A stretch of 7,483 nucleotides of DNA from JAQUYS01 sp964430665 (GTDB lineage Archaea > Nanobdellota > Nanobdellia > Woesearchaeales > SKGA01): the NCBI GenBank assembly GCA_964430665.1, contig CAYSFC010000036.1, positions 1 through 7,483 of the forward strand, in the 5' to 3' direction. Shown here one piece after another: positions 1 through 5,191 of this stretch. Made by a program: the position numbers and the translations under genes. The notes under the pieces are model-generated. The model was not told the DNA's origin. It ran no database searches and worked only from the letters and a program-made list of their open reading frames with translations. How positions within the stretch are numbered: position 1 is the first letter of the stretch; each line of letters opens with the position of its first letter.

Positions 1-1
1 C

Positions 2-58
2 TTTAGCGACTATGGTTTGGAAAAAATCCTTGATTTTTTAAAACCCCTGAAACGATAA
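2..58 (+). CDS. 3' end of an unidentified gene (partial)
   Basis: The frame starting at base 2 is open from the window edge to a TAA at 56-58. It gives an 18-residue tail reading FSDYGLEKILDFLKPLKR. The composition, with alternating hydrophobic and charged residues and a basic end, looks like a helical protein C-terminus. The stop lies just upstream of the promoter of the next plus-strand gene, as expected if a gene ends here. Too little remains to name a family. A second frame (from base 3) is also open for about 12 codons, so the assignment is only moderately supported. Confidence 0.45.
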   Translation, partial: FSDYGLEKILDFLKPLKR

Positions 59-80
59 ATAAATATATTTTAACATCAAA

Positions 81-96
81 CAAAACATATTTAAAG
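81..96 (+). promoter_or_regulatory. Putative archaeal promoter of the dCMP deaminase gene
   Basis: An A-rich, BRE-like stretch (CAAAACA, 81-87) runs into a TATA-like segment (TATTTAAAG, 88-96). It lies about 30-35 bases before the ATG at 126, leaving room for a short leader that carries the purine-rich AGAGGGG at 114-120 as ribosome binding site. Assignment is by spacing and composition only. Confidence 0.45.
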
Positions 97-125
97 AACT
101 CAACTTTCATTTCAGAGGGGTTAAA

Positions 126-629
126 ATGACTAAAATTAGTAAAAGGGAAGATTATATTTCTTGGGATGATTATTTTTTTGGAATTGTTGCTTTGTCAGCT
201 ATGCGAAGTAAAGATCCAAATACACAAGTCGGTGCATGTATAGTTAATCCTGATAAAAGAATAGTAGGTATAGGTTATAATGGATTTCCTAAAGGTTGTT
301 CTGATGATGAATTTCCATGGGATAGAGAAGGAGAATCTGAATATGACAAAAAATATTTTTATGTTGCTCACGCAGAATTAAATGCAATATTAAATTCAAC
401 AACTGCTTTAAATGGATGTACGATTTATGTAAGCATGTTTCCATGCAATGAATGTGCAAAAATAATCATTCAAAGCGGAATTAAAGAAATAAAATATCTT
501 GTAGATAAATACGCGGATACAGATTCAGTTAAAGCTTCAAAAAGAATGTTTAATGCTTCAGGTGTTGCATACAAAAAATGCACAATAAAACATCCACACA
601 TAAATTTAATACTGGATCAAAGTAATTAA
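126..629 (+). CDS. Deoxycytidylate (dCMP) deaminase, DCTD type
   Basis: This zinc-dependent enzyme should deaminate dCMP to dUMP, feeding thymidylate synthesis in the cytoplasm. The 167-residue protein is full length for the family. The cytidine deaminase fold signature is complete: His82-Ala-Glu84 supplies a zinc ligand and the proton-shuttling Glu, and Pro106-Cys107-x-x-Cys110 supplies the other two zinc ligands. The N-terminal block SKDPNTQVGACIV (28-40) and the GYNGFPKGCSDD block (50-61) match, from memory, the eukaryotic and phage dCMP deaminases. In those enzymes the second block contributes to the allosteric dCTP/dTTP site. The ATG at 126 follows an AGAGGGG Shine-Dalgarno-like sequence by five bases. 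The gene appears monocistronic, with its own promoter and a T-rich end. ComE or riboflavin-type deaminases are less likely because the DCTD-specific blocks are present. Confidence 0.93.
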   Translation: MTKISKREDYISWDDYFFGIVALSAMRSKDPNTQVGACIVNPDKRIVGIGYNGFPKGCSDDEFPWDREGESEYDKKYFYVAHAELNAILNSTTALNGCTIYVSMFPCNECAKIIIQSGIKEIKYLVDKYADTDSVKASKRMFNASGVAYKKCTIKHPHINLILDQSN

Positions 630-641
630 TTTTATTTTTTT
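630..641 (+). terminator. Oligo-T transcription terminator after the dCMP deaminase gene
   Basis: Immediately after the TAA stop the plus strand reads TTTTATTTTTTT. Archaeal RNA polymerase terminates at T-rich tracts without needing a hairpin, and the next gene lies on the opposite strand, so termination here is expected. There is no convincing stem upstream. Confidence 0.5.
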
Positions 642-707
642 AATTAAAACTATTTCGTAGATGGATTTAAACTATTCTTTCTTTAAATAAAGTTGTTTAA
701 TTAAATT

Positions 708-1022
708 CTAACTATATTCTCTCCAAGTGTAACCACATTTCTCACACTTGAAAAATTTAGTTTCAGCTTCATCCCCTGCTCTTGTTTGAACGGTCCAAAA
801 AAAAGCTTTTTTATGACCACATTTCTCACAAGTTTCATCTGTTAAAGGATAAATTCCTTCATTTTCTCCAACAACTTCTATTTTTTCTTCTTTTTGCTCT
901 ATTTTCTCAACTATCTTAGTTTCAGCATCTTTGCTAGAATAACCGCATGTACAAAACATAACAGTTTTATCTTTAACTTGTTTGCTTCTTAATAGAGCTC
1001 CACATTTTGGACAAAACATCAT
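708..1022 (-). CDS. tfs: Transcription factor S (TFS), archaeal TFIIS-like cleavage factor
   Basis: TFS rescues backtracked RNA polymerase by stimulating cleavage of the nascent transcript. Starting at the ATG at 1022 the protein has 104 residues, the usual size. An N-terminal RPB9-like zinc ribbon has CPKC at residues 4-7 and CTC at 24-26. A charged linker (about 34-56) follows. The C-terminal TFIIS ribbon has CEKC (65-68) and CEKC (93-96), with the acidic hairpin TRAGDE at 80-85. Asp84 and Glu85 correspond to the catalytic acid pair of TFIIS. Family members normally begin two or three residues before CPKC, so I chose the tandem ATG at 1022/1019. An in-frame GTG at 1043 would add seven residues but lacks a ribosome site. 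The gene is transcribed divergently from the membrane protein gene at 1121 and shares its TATA element. Confidence 0.92.
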   Translation of the reverse strand: MMFCPKCGALLRSKQVKDKTVMFCTCGYSSKDAETKIVEKIEQKEEKIEVVGENEGIYPLTDETCEKCGHKKAFFWTVQTRAGDEAETKFFKCEKCGYTWREYS

Positions 1023-1073
1023 TTTACTCAAAAACTTACACACTTCTTTAAAAATTTTGTCATTCGAGGCAAA

Positions 1074-1084
1074 CTTATATAAAT
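1074..1084. promoter_or_regulatory. Shared palindromic TATA box of a divergent promoter
   Basis: TTATATAA at 1075-1082 is self-complementary and sits in CTTATATAAAT. Read on the plus strand, the expected start about 25 bases downstream (near 1104) gives a short leader to the ATG at 1121. Read on the minus strand, the start would fall near 1053, about 30 bases before the TFS ATG at 1022. No second TATA candidate of equal quality is seen for either gene. Confidence 0.6.
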
Positions 1085-1107
1085 AAATAAATTTAATATT
1101 GTGTTAT

Positions 1108-1114
1108 AAGAGGT
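1108..1114 (+). promoter_or_regulatory. Shine-Dalgarno site fixing the start at 1121
   Basis: AAGAGGT lies seven bases before ATG 1121 and matches the 3' end of archaeal 16S rRNA (GGAGGTGA type). It supports this ATG as the true start, with the hydrophobic segment at the very N-terminus. Confidence 0.6.
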
Positions 1115-1120
1115 TTAAAT

Positions 1121-1717
1121 ATGAATTTTTCACTAATTTTAACAATATTAATCGTTTTAGTAGTTATAGTAATTCTTTTCAAGATTTTAAAAAGTATACT
1201 TAAAACAGCTGTAGTTGTAGTGGTACTTTTCTTAATAATATCGCTTGTGTTTGGAGGATTTGTTTTAATTGATGCAAATACATTTTCAGACAAAGTGATA
1301 AATCAAAAATCAAATTATATTTTGGTTGAAGGGGATGAGATAATAACTTCGCTCTACACTTCATGGAAAAACTTTTCCAATTTTGAAGATTCTAACATTG
1401 AAACAATGACTGAGGCTGAAAATTCTGAGCAAACAACTTTTTTAATAAATAAAACTGCTTTTAGTCAAGAAGTTGAAATAAATAATCAAACTAGAATGTG
1501 GGAAGATGTTTTTTCAGAAATAAAATCCTCAAACGATTCCGAGATTAAAAATAAATTATTTGCAGATTCATTTATTTCATCAGCATCAGACGAAGGACCG
1601 CTATTCCTTTTCAAAAAAATGAAAGATAAAACAATAACTGTTGTTGAAGAAAACGCTTTTGTAAAATTCATTAAATTAGTTCCAACATTTATGTTGTCTA
1701 AATTTAGTAAAAATTAG
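1121..1717 (+). CDS. Two-helix membrane protein of unknown function
   Basis: I do not recognise a family. The 198-residue protein has two closely spaced hydrophobic helices at about 3-20 and 29-50. They are joined by a short loop carrying Lys21, Lys24 and Lys28. By the positive-inside rule that loop is cytoplasmic, which places both the short N-terminus and the region from about 51 to 198 outside the cell. The outer region is polar and rich in Asn, Ser and Glu. It contains a long acidic stretch with several N-x-S/T sequons (for example around 134 and 145) and ends in a hydrophobic, basic tail (FVKFIKLVPTFMLSKFSKN). There are no cysteines or visible catalytic motifs. It is the first gene of a probable operon with the coiled-coil protein (start at 1726, with its Shine-Dalgarno over this stop codon) and lspA. 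An envelope role is an inference from topology and neighbours. Confidence 0.75.
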   Translation: MNFSLILTILIVLVVIVILFKILKSILKTAVVVVVLFLIISLVFGGFVLIDANTFSDKVINQKSNYILVEGDEIITSLYTSWKNFSNFEDSNIETMTEAENSEQTTFLINKTAFSQEVEINNQTRMWEDVFSEIKSSNDSEIKNKLFADSFISSASDEGPLFLFKKMKDKTITVVEENAFVKFIKLVPTFMLSKFSKN

Positions 1718-1721
1718 GTGA
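1716..1721 (+). promoter_or_regulatory. Shine-Dalgarno overlapping the preceding stop codon
   Basis: AGGTGA begins inside the TAG stop (1715-1717) of the membrane protein gene and ends four bases before ATG 1726. This arrangement implies co-transcription and probably translational coupling of the two genes, and it fixes the start of the second. Confidence 0.65.
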
Positions 1722-1725
1722 AATT

Positions 1726-2217
1726 ATGGGTTTCATGGATAAAATTTTCGGAAAAAAGGATGATTTCGATGAAAAATTTGATTTAGATTCAAACTCAAAT
1801 GATTATACGATGGGGGATCCTGATCCTCTAAATAGTTCTTCAACTCCAGATCCTAGATATAATCACACTCAAGCGGATCCTTTTGCTGAAAAACCTTTCC
1901 ACGAACAAGATATGCCTACAGGTATGAATACAACTCCTGTAGATGATTCAAGCCCTAACATAAATTTTGGTTCTGCAAATAAAAGTGGACAACCAACTTT
2001 AGATTCTATACCTGACGAAGAACCTCATCAACCTTCAATGGGCCAACAAATGGCTCACAACTATATGAATCCTCCAAAAGAAGAGGACAAACCACACAAT
2101 CCTTTAGAATTAATAAATTTAAAATTAGATACAATAAAAAGTTCTTTGGAAAATTTGGACTTAAGAATGAGACATATTGAATCTAAACTAGATAAAAATG
2201 AAAAAAAATCTTGGTAG
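1726..2217 (+). CDS. Acidic, mostly disordered protein with amphipathic N-terminus and C-terminal coiled coil
   Basis: I do not recognise the family; three parts are visible in the 163 residues. Residues 1-11 (MGFMDKIFGKK) could form a short amphipathic helix, with Phe3, Met4, Ile7 and Phe8 on one face and lysines following, a common membrane-surface anchor. Residues 12-125 are low in hydrophobics and rich in Asp, Pro, Asn, Ser and Gln, with DP repeats around 31-52, so probably disordered. Residues 127-155 form a regular coiled coil with a/d positions L127, I130, L134, I137, L141, L144, M148, I151 and L155. There are no cysteines or enzymatic motifs. It lies eight bases after the membrane protein gene and overlaps lspA by 20 bases, so the three are probably one operon. 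A scaffold or adaptor at the inner membrane face is a plausible reading of the architecture only. Confidence 0.75.
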   Translation: MGFMDKIFGKKDDFDEKFDLDSNSNDYTMGDPDPLNSSSTPDPRYNHTQADPFAEKPFHEQDMPTGMNTTPVDDSSPNINFGSANKSGQPTLDSIPDEEPHQPSMGQQMAHNYMNPPKEEDKPHNPLELINLKLDTIKSSLENLDLRMRHIESKLDKNEKKSW

Positions 2218-2632
2218 AAATTGTTCTTTACTTTTTGGAATTGTTTTGTTTTTAGATTTACTTACAAAATATTTAATTCAATTTTTTCAAATCAGAACAA
2301 ACACAAAAATAATTGATATAACATATCATACAAACACTGGAACTATGTTTAGTCTTCTTTCCGGAACACAATTTGTAAATTTAATTTTTATAATATTAAG
2401 TGTAGTTGCAATAGTTTTATTGTATTTTTATTGGAAATCTGAGAAAAAATATTCTTATCAACTTGCCTTAATTGTTGCAGGTATTACTGGAAATTTAATC
2501 AACAGAATTTTCAATGGATATGTTATTGATTGGATTAATTTAAATATTTGGCCTGTGTTTAACATTGCAGATTCAGCAATAGTTGTAGGCGTAATTTGGT
2601 TAATTGTAATTTTAATTAAAGAAAAAGATTAA
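2198..2632 (+). CDS. lspA: Signal peptidase II (prolipoprotein signal peptidase) homologue
   Basis: LspA is a membrane aspartyl protease that removes the signal peptide of lipoproteins before the lipobox cysteine. The 144-residue protein is slightly short for the family but has its blocks in order: DLLTK (20-24), NTGTMFS (46-52, usual NxGxAFS), GITGNLINR (95-103, usual GxxGNxxDR), VID (109-111) and FNIAD (121-125). Asp111 and Asp125 correspond to the catalytic pair (Asp124 and Asp143 of Pseudomonas LspA). Asn102 replaces the normally conserved Asp of GNxxDR. Four hydrophobic helices are visible at about 9-27, 57-78, 87-103 and 122-140. The ATG overlaps the preceding gene by 20 bases and has no Shine-Dalgarno, so translation is probably coupled to it. 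The stop overlaps that of aIF1A on the other strand. The family is mainly bacterial, so its presence among archaeal genes suggests transfer. Confidence 0.9.
   Translation: MKKNLGRNCSLLFGIVLFLDLLTKYLIQFFQIRTNTKIIDITYHTNTGTMFSLLSGTQFVNLIFIILSVVAIVLLYFYWKSEKKYSYQLALIVAGITGNLINRIFNGYVIDWINLNIWPVFNIADSAIVVGVIWLIVILIKEKD
2617..2627 (-). terminator. Possible T-rich terminator for aIF1A inside the lspA end
   Basis: Just past the aIF1A stop, the minus strand reads CTTTTTCTTT through the last lspA codons. A U-rich transcript without a hairpin fits archaeal intrinsic termination. The tract is short and also encodes the KEKD end of LspA, so this is a weak call. Confidence 0.3.
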
Positions 2633-2973
2633 AAATCATTCACACTATCAAGATCATCTAAATAACCTTTATTTCTTAACCATTTTGCTTGAGTTGGTCT
2701 GTATTTGAAAATTATATCTCCTTTTTCATCTCCACCAAATTCCCAAGGTTCAATAAGAACAATATCATTTTCTCTTACCCAAAGAGATCTCTTTAATCTT
2801 CCAGGTATACGACAAATTCTTTCTTTTCCATCAAGACATCTCACTCTACACCTAGAGCCTCCTAGTCTTGCAGTAAGTAAACCTATACTTTGATTACCTC
2901 TAGGCATTTTAACTCTACGAATCTCTTCTGCTTCTTTTTCAGCCCTTATTGCTGCTTCATCTACTTTTGCCAT
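2629..2973 (-). CDS. eif1A: Translation initiation factor aIF1A
   Basis: aIF1A is the archaeal counterpart of eIF1A. It binds the A-site region of the small ribosomal subunit and promotes start-codon selection together with aIF1 and aIF2. The 114-residue protein is full length. A charged N-terminal extension (1-22, rich in Ala, Glu and Lys) leads into the family signature PRGN (24-27). The OB fold follows, with RVRCLDGKERICRIPGR (43-59), LWVRENDIVLIEPWEF (64-79) and GDEKGDIIFKY. The C-terminal helix region is KWLRNKG followed by an acidic tail. The ATG at 2973 has no Shine-Dalgarno but sits about 28 bases from the centre of a TATA box, so the mRNA is probably leaderless or nearly so. The stop codon shares bases with the convergent lspA stop. 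Met23 is an unlikely alternative start. Confidence 0.95.
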   Translation of the reverse strand: MAKVDEAAIRAEKEAEEIRRVKMPRGNQSIGLLTARLGGSRCRVRCLDGKERICRIPGRLKRSLWVRENDIVLIEPWEFGGDEKGDIIFKYRPTQAKWLRNKGYLDDLDSVNDF

Positions 2974-2992
2974 GTATTTAAAGAAATAAGGT

Positions 2993-3008
2993 CTTTATTT
3001 ATATACTT
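2993..3008 (-). promoter_or_regulatory. TATA box of the aIF1A gene
   Basis: On the minus strand the segment reads AAGTATATAAATAAAG, a strong archaeal TATA element. Its centre (near 3001) is about 28 bases from ATG 2973, so transcription should start within a few bases of the start codon. This fits the lack of a ribosome binding site. Confidence 0.6.
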
Positions 3009-3061
3009 AACGTATAAAAGAGCTGAAACTTCCGTTCTAGATGAATATCTTTCTAAATAAA

Positions 3062-3448
3062 TTATTCATAATCACTTATCATTTTTTTTAATAAAGTTAC
3101 ACCTTCTTTTTTAATTTCTTCTGTTCTCTGTTTTCTTTTTTTATTATATTTTTTCTCAACTGAATTATATAAATCAATAATTTCTGGGTTTTTAGATTTC
3201 TGAGAATTTCCATTACTAGAGAAACAAGCTATTTCTACATCTCTGTTATAAGCAAATAAAAAATGTCGAATATACAAACCTTGTTTATAATTTGTTTTTT
3301 GAAGTTTTATAGAAATGTTACTTTCTAGATGAGCAACGTATTTTGTCACAGCGTCTTCCAAAGTAGTGTCATTATTTGTTTCTTTTTTCCAATCAACTAT
3401 ATTTTCACAAAATTTAACTAAATTACTTATTCCAATTTCATTTTCCAT
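3062..3448 (-). CDS. Unrecognised 128-residue soluble protein
   Basis: I do not recognise this protein. It has no signal peptide or membrane segment. The first half (about 1-60) is mixed and mildly acidic, with predicted helices such as GISNLVKFCENIVDWKKE and LEDAVTKYVAHLESN. A central aromatic segment, GLYIRHFLFAYNRDVEIACF, looks like a buried core. From about 80 on it is very basic (KKYNKKRKQR near 100-109), ending in an amphipathic helix. The basic C-terminal half could contact nucleic acid, but no known motif supports this. It starts 32 bases after argS on the same strand, yet has its own TATA element about 26 bases before the ATG and no Shine-Dalgarno, so leaderless expression independent of argS is likely. 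aIF1A follows after an 88-base gap with its own promoter. Confidence 0.7.
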   Translation of the reverse strand: MENEIGISNLVKFCENIVDWKKETNNDTTLEDAVTKYVAHLESNISIKLQKTNYKQGLYIRHFLFAYNRDVEIACFSSNGNSQKSKNPEIIDLYNSVEKKYNKKRKQRTEEIKKEGVTLLKKMISDYE

Positions 3449-3467
3449 AAAGTTCGAAATAATATTT

Positions 3468-3480
3468 TTTTTATAAATAT
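3468..3480 (-). promoter_or_regulatory. TATA box of the 128-residue protein gene
   Basis: The minus strand reads ATATTTATAAAAA directly after the argS stop, with TTTATAAA at 3470-3477. The centre is about 26 bases from ATG 3448, the normal distance from TATA to transcription start, and there is no Shine-Dalgarno. The gene is therefore probably leaderless, with its own promoter in the gap after argS. Confidence 0.5.
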
Positions 3481-5169
3481 TTACATTTCTTCTGGCACTT
3501 TTATACCAATTATAGAAGAACTAAGTTTAATCAACTCTGCAATTTTTTTTATTAAAAACAATCTTGAAGTTTTATTTTCTTCATTTTTTAGAATTGAAAC
3601 ATTTGCATAATAATTATTAAATAACTGACAAAGTTCAATAACATATTTACAAAGTATTGAAGGTTTATTGTTTTTTACAACACTATGTAAAACTTCTCTA
3701 AAAGAATAAATTTGTTTTACTAATTTAAATTCTAATTCATGATTTAAATTTTCAACATTAAACTCATTTGAATTTTCTTTTCTCAAAATAGATTTAATTC
3801 TTGCATGAGTGTAACCAACATAAGGTCCAGTCTCTCCTTGAAAATCTAAAATTTTCTCCCATTTAAAAATAATATTATGAAGTCTATCATTAATTAAATC
3901 TCCAAAAACAACTGCACCTGTTCCAACAATCTCAGCAACTTCTTCTTTATTTTCTAAATCAGGATTTTTTTCTGAAATAATTTCCAAAACTTTCTCTTTT
4001 GATTTATCTAAAACTTCCCTAAGTGAAATAGTATTCCCTTTTCTTGTAGACATACTCATATCTTCAAAAGATAATCTTCCAAAAACAACATGTTCTAATT
4101 TATTTTTTGTAGATTCATCATACAATTCCATAACTTTGAAAACTTGTTTGAAATGAAGTTCTTGAGCTATATCTACAACATATAAAATTTTATTTGGATT
4201 AAATTCTTTCATTCTGTACATTATAGCAGCAATGTCACGTGTTCCATATAATGTTGCCCCATCAGATTTTTTTAGTAAACAAGGAGGCATTTTTTCATTT
4301 TCATCAAACATAACAACCAAAGCACCATCACTTATTTGAGTAAGGTTCTTTTCTTCTAATTTTTTAACTGTTTCATCTAAGTAAGGAAGGTAAAAAGATT
4401 CTCCTTTAATATGATCAAATTTAACATTTAATCTATCGTAAATTTTATTGTAATCTTCTAGTGAAATTTTAATAAATAAATCCAACCAAGCTCTAGCTTT
4501 TGGATCTCCTTCCTCAATTTTTCTAAACCAAGATCTCGCTTCTTGTTGCATATAATTATTTTTATCGTCGCCCGCTTCTTGATGAAATTTTACATAAAGT
4601 TCATTAAGAAATTCAATTCCTTTTTTTTCTAATTCTTCAGGAGATGACCACGCTTCAAGAGCCCAAATTAATTTTCCAAATTGAGTTCCCCAATCACCAA
4701 GATGGTTTATTCCAATAACATTATAACCCAAATGTTTGTAAGTATTATATAATGCTTGACCGATAACAGTAGATCTTAAATTGTGCAAACCCATGTTTTT
4801 TGCAATATTTGGAGCAGAATAATCAATTAAAATTGTTTCAACATTTTTTTCTTTACAAAAATTTTCATTTTCATTGTTCAAAGTATCTAATATATCTTTC
4901 ATAAAAAATTCTTTATTTAAAAAAACATTAACATATGGTCCATCTATGCTGACTTTAGATATTAAAGAGTCAGATTTTAACGTTGATTTTATTTTTTCAG
5001 AAATTTGTGATGCTGCCTCCTGAACATTATCGAACTGTTTAATATATGGAAAACAAGGAATCGCAAAGTCGCCCAAGTCTTCGTTAGGCGGTATAGAAAT
5101 TGAAGATTCAATTAATTCAGGAAAAACTTCTTTTATTATTTTTATAACTTCTAACTTATAGTCTCTCAT
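3481..5169 (-). CDS. argS: Arginyl-tRNA synthetase with atypical HIGH motif
   Basis: This class I aminoacyl-tRNA synthetase charges tRNA-Arg with arginine. At 562 residues it is full length. An N-terminal Add-1 tRNA-binding domain (about 1-85) is followed by the Rossmann catalytic core, then a helical DALR-type anticodon-binding domain (about 450-562). Family landmarks are present: SAPNIAK (118-124), LRSTVIG (131-137), GDWGTQFG (158-165), KSDGATLYGTRDIAA (301-315), MSTRKGN (373-379, the usual ArgRS stand-in for KMSKS), TGPYVGYTHARI (447-458) and a terminal KVPEEM like the common VPERM. Between SAPNIAK and LRST, where HxGH is expected, residues 127-130 read GLHN. The gene starts 22 bases after spt5. 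It has no Shine-Dalgarno, and an AT-rich TATA-like stretch (about 5183-5197) could give it a leaderless transcript. The intact remainder argues that the enzyme is functional. Confidence 0.95.
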   Translation of the reverse strand: MRDYKLEVIKIIKEVFPELIESSISIPPNEDLGDFAIPCFPYIKQFDNVQEAASQISEKIKSTLKSDSLISKVSIDGPYVNVFLNKEFFMKDILDTLNNENENFCKEKNVETILIDYSAPNIAKNMGLHNLRSTVIGQALYNTYKHLGYNVIGINHLGDWGTQFGKLIWALEAWSSPEELEKKGIEFLNELYVKFHQEAGDDKNNYMQQEARSWFRKIEEGDPKARAWLDLFIKISLEDYNKIYDRLNVKFDHIKGESFYLPYLDETVKKLEEKNLTQISDGALVVMFDENEKMPPCLLKKSDGATLYGTRDIAAIMYRMKEFNPNKILYVVDIAQELHFKQVFKVMELYDESTKNKLEHVVFGRLSFEDMSMSTRKGNTISLREVLDKSKEKVLEIISEKNPDLENKEEVAEIVGTGAVVFGDLINDRLHNIIFKWEKILDFQGETGPYVGYTHARIKSILRKENSNEFNVENLNHELEFKLVKQIYSFREVLHSVVKNNKPSILCKYVIELCQLFNNYYANVSILKNEENKTSRLFLIKKIAELIKLSSSIIGIKVPEEM

Positions 5170-5191
5170 TTTGAATTAAAAGAGAAATAAT

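Noticed and set aside
630..707. Hairpin CTTTAAATAAAG near 683-694 as a terminator for TFS
   Set aside because: The stem is five A/T-rich base pairs with a two-base loop, too tight to form reliably, and lacks a T-tract on the minus strand.
1093..1671. Minus-strand frames at 1093-1293 and 1486-1671
   Set aside because: They are shadows of the membrane protein gene, which has a Shine-Dalgarno, a promoter and sensible topology. The shadow products are low-complexity.
2705..2893. Plus-strand 62-codon frame
   Set aside because: It is antisense to aIF1A, whose OB-fold signature is certain.
2974..3061. Small RNA gene or hairpin terminator in the 88-base gap before aIF1A
   Set aside because: Apart from the aIF1A TATA box I see no stable stem, no box C/D pair and no T-run of convincing length.
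3367..4070. Absence of a canonical KMSKS in argS as a defect
   Set aside because: Most arginyl-tRNA synthetases lack KMSKS, and MSTRKGN is a usual form in this family.
4770..4815. Frameshift or sequencing error as the cause of the missing HIGH motif in argS
   Set aside because: The reading frame continues through conserved motifs on both sides, and no single-base insertion or deletion restores HxGH. The change involves four consecutive codons.
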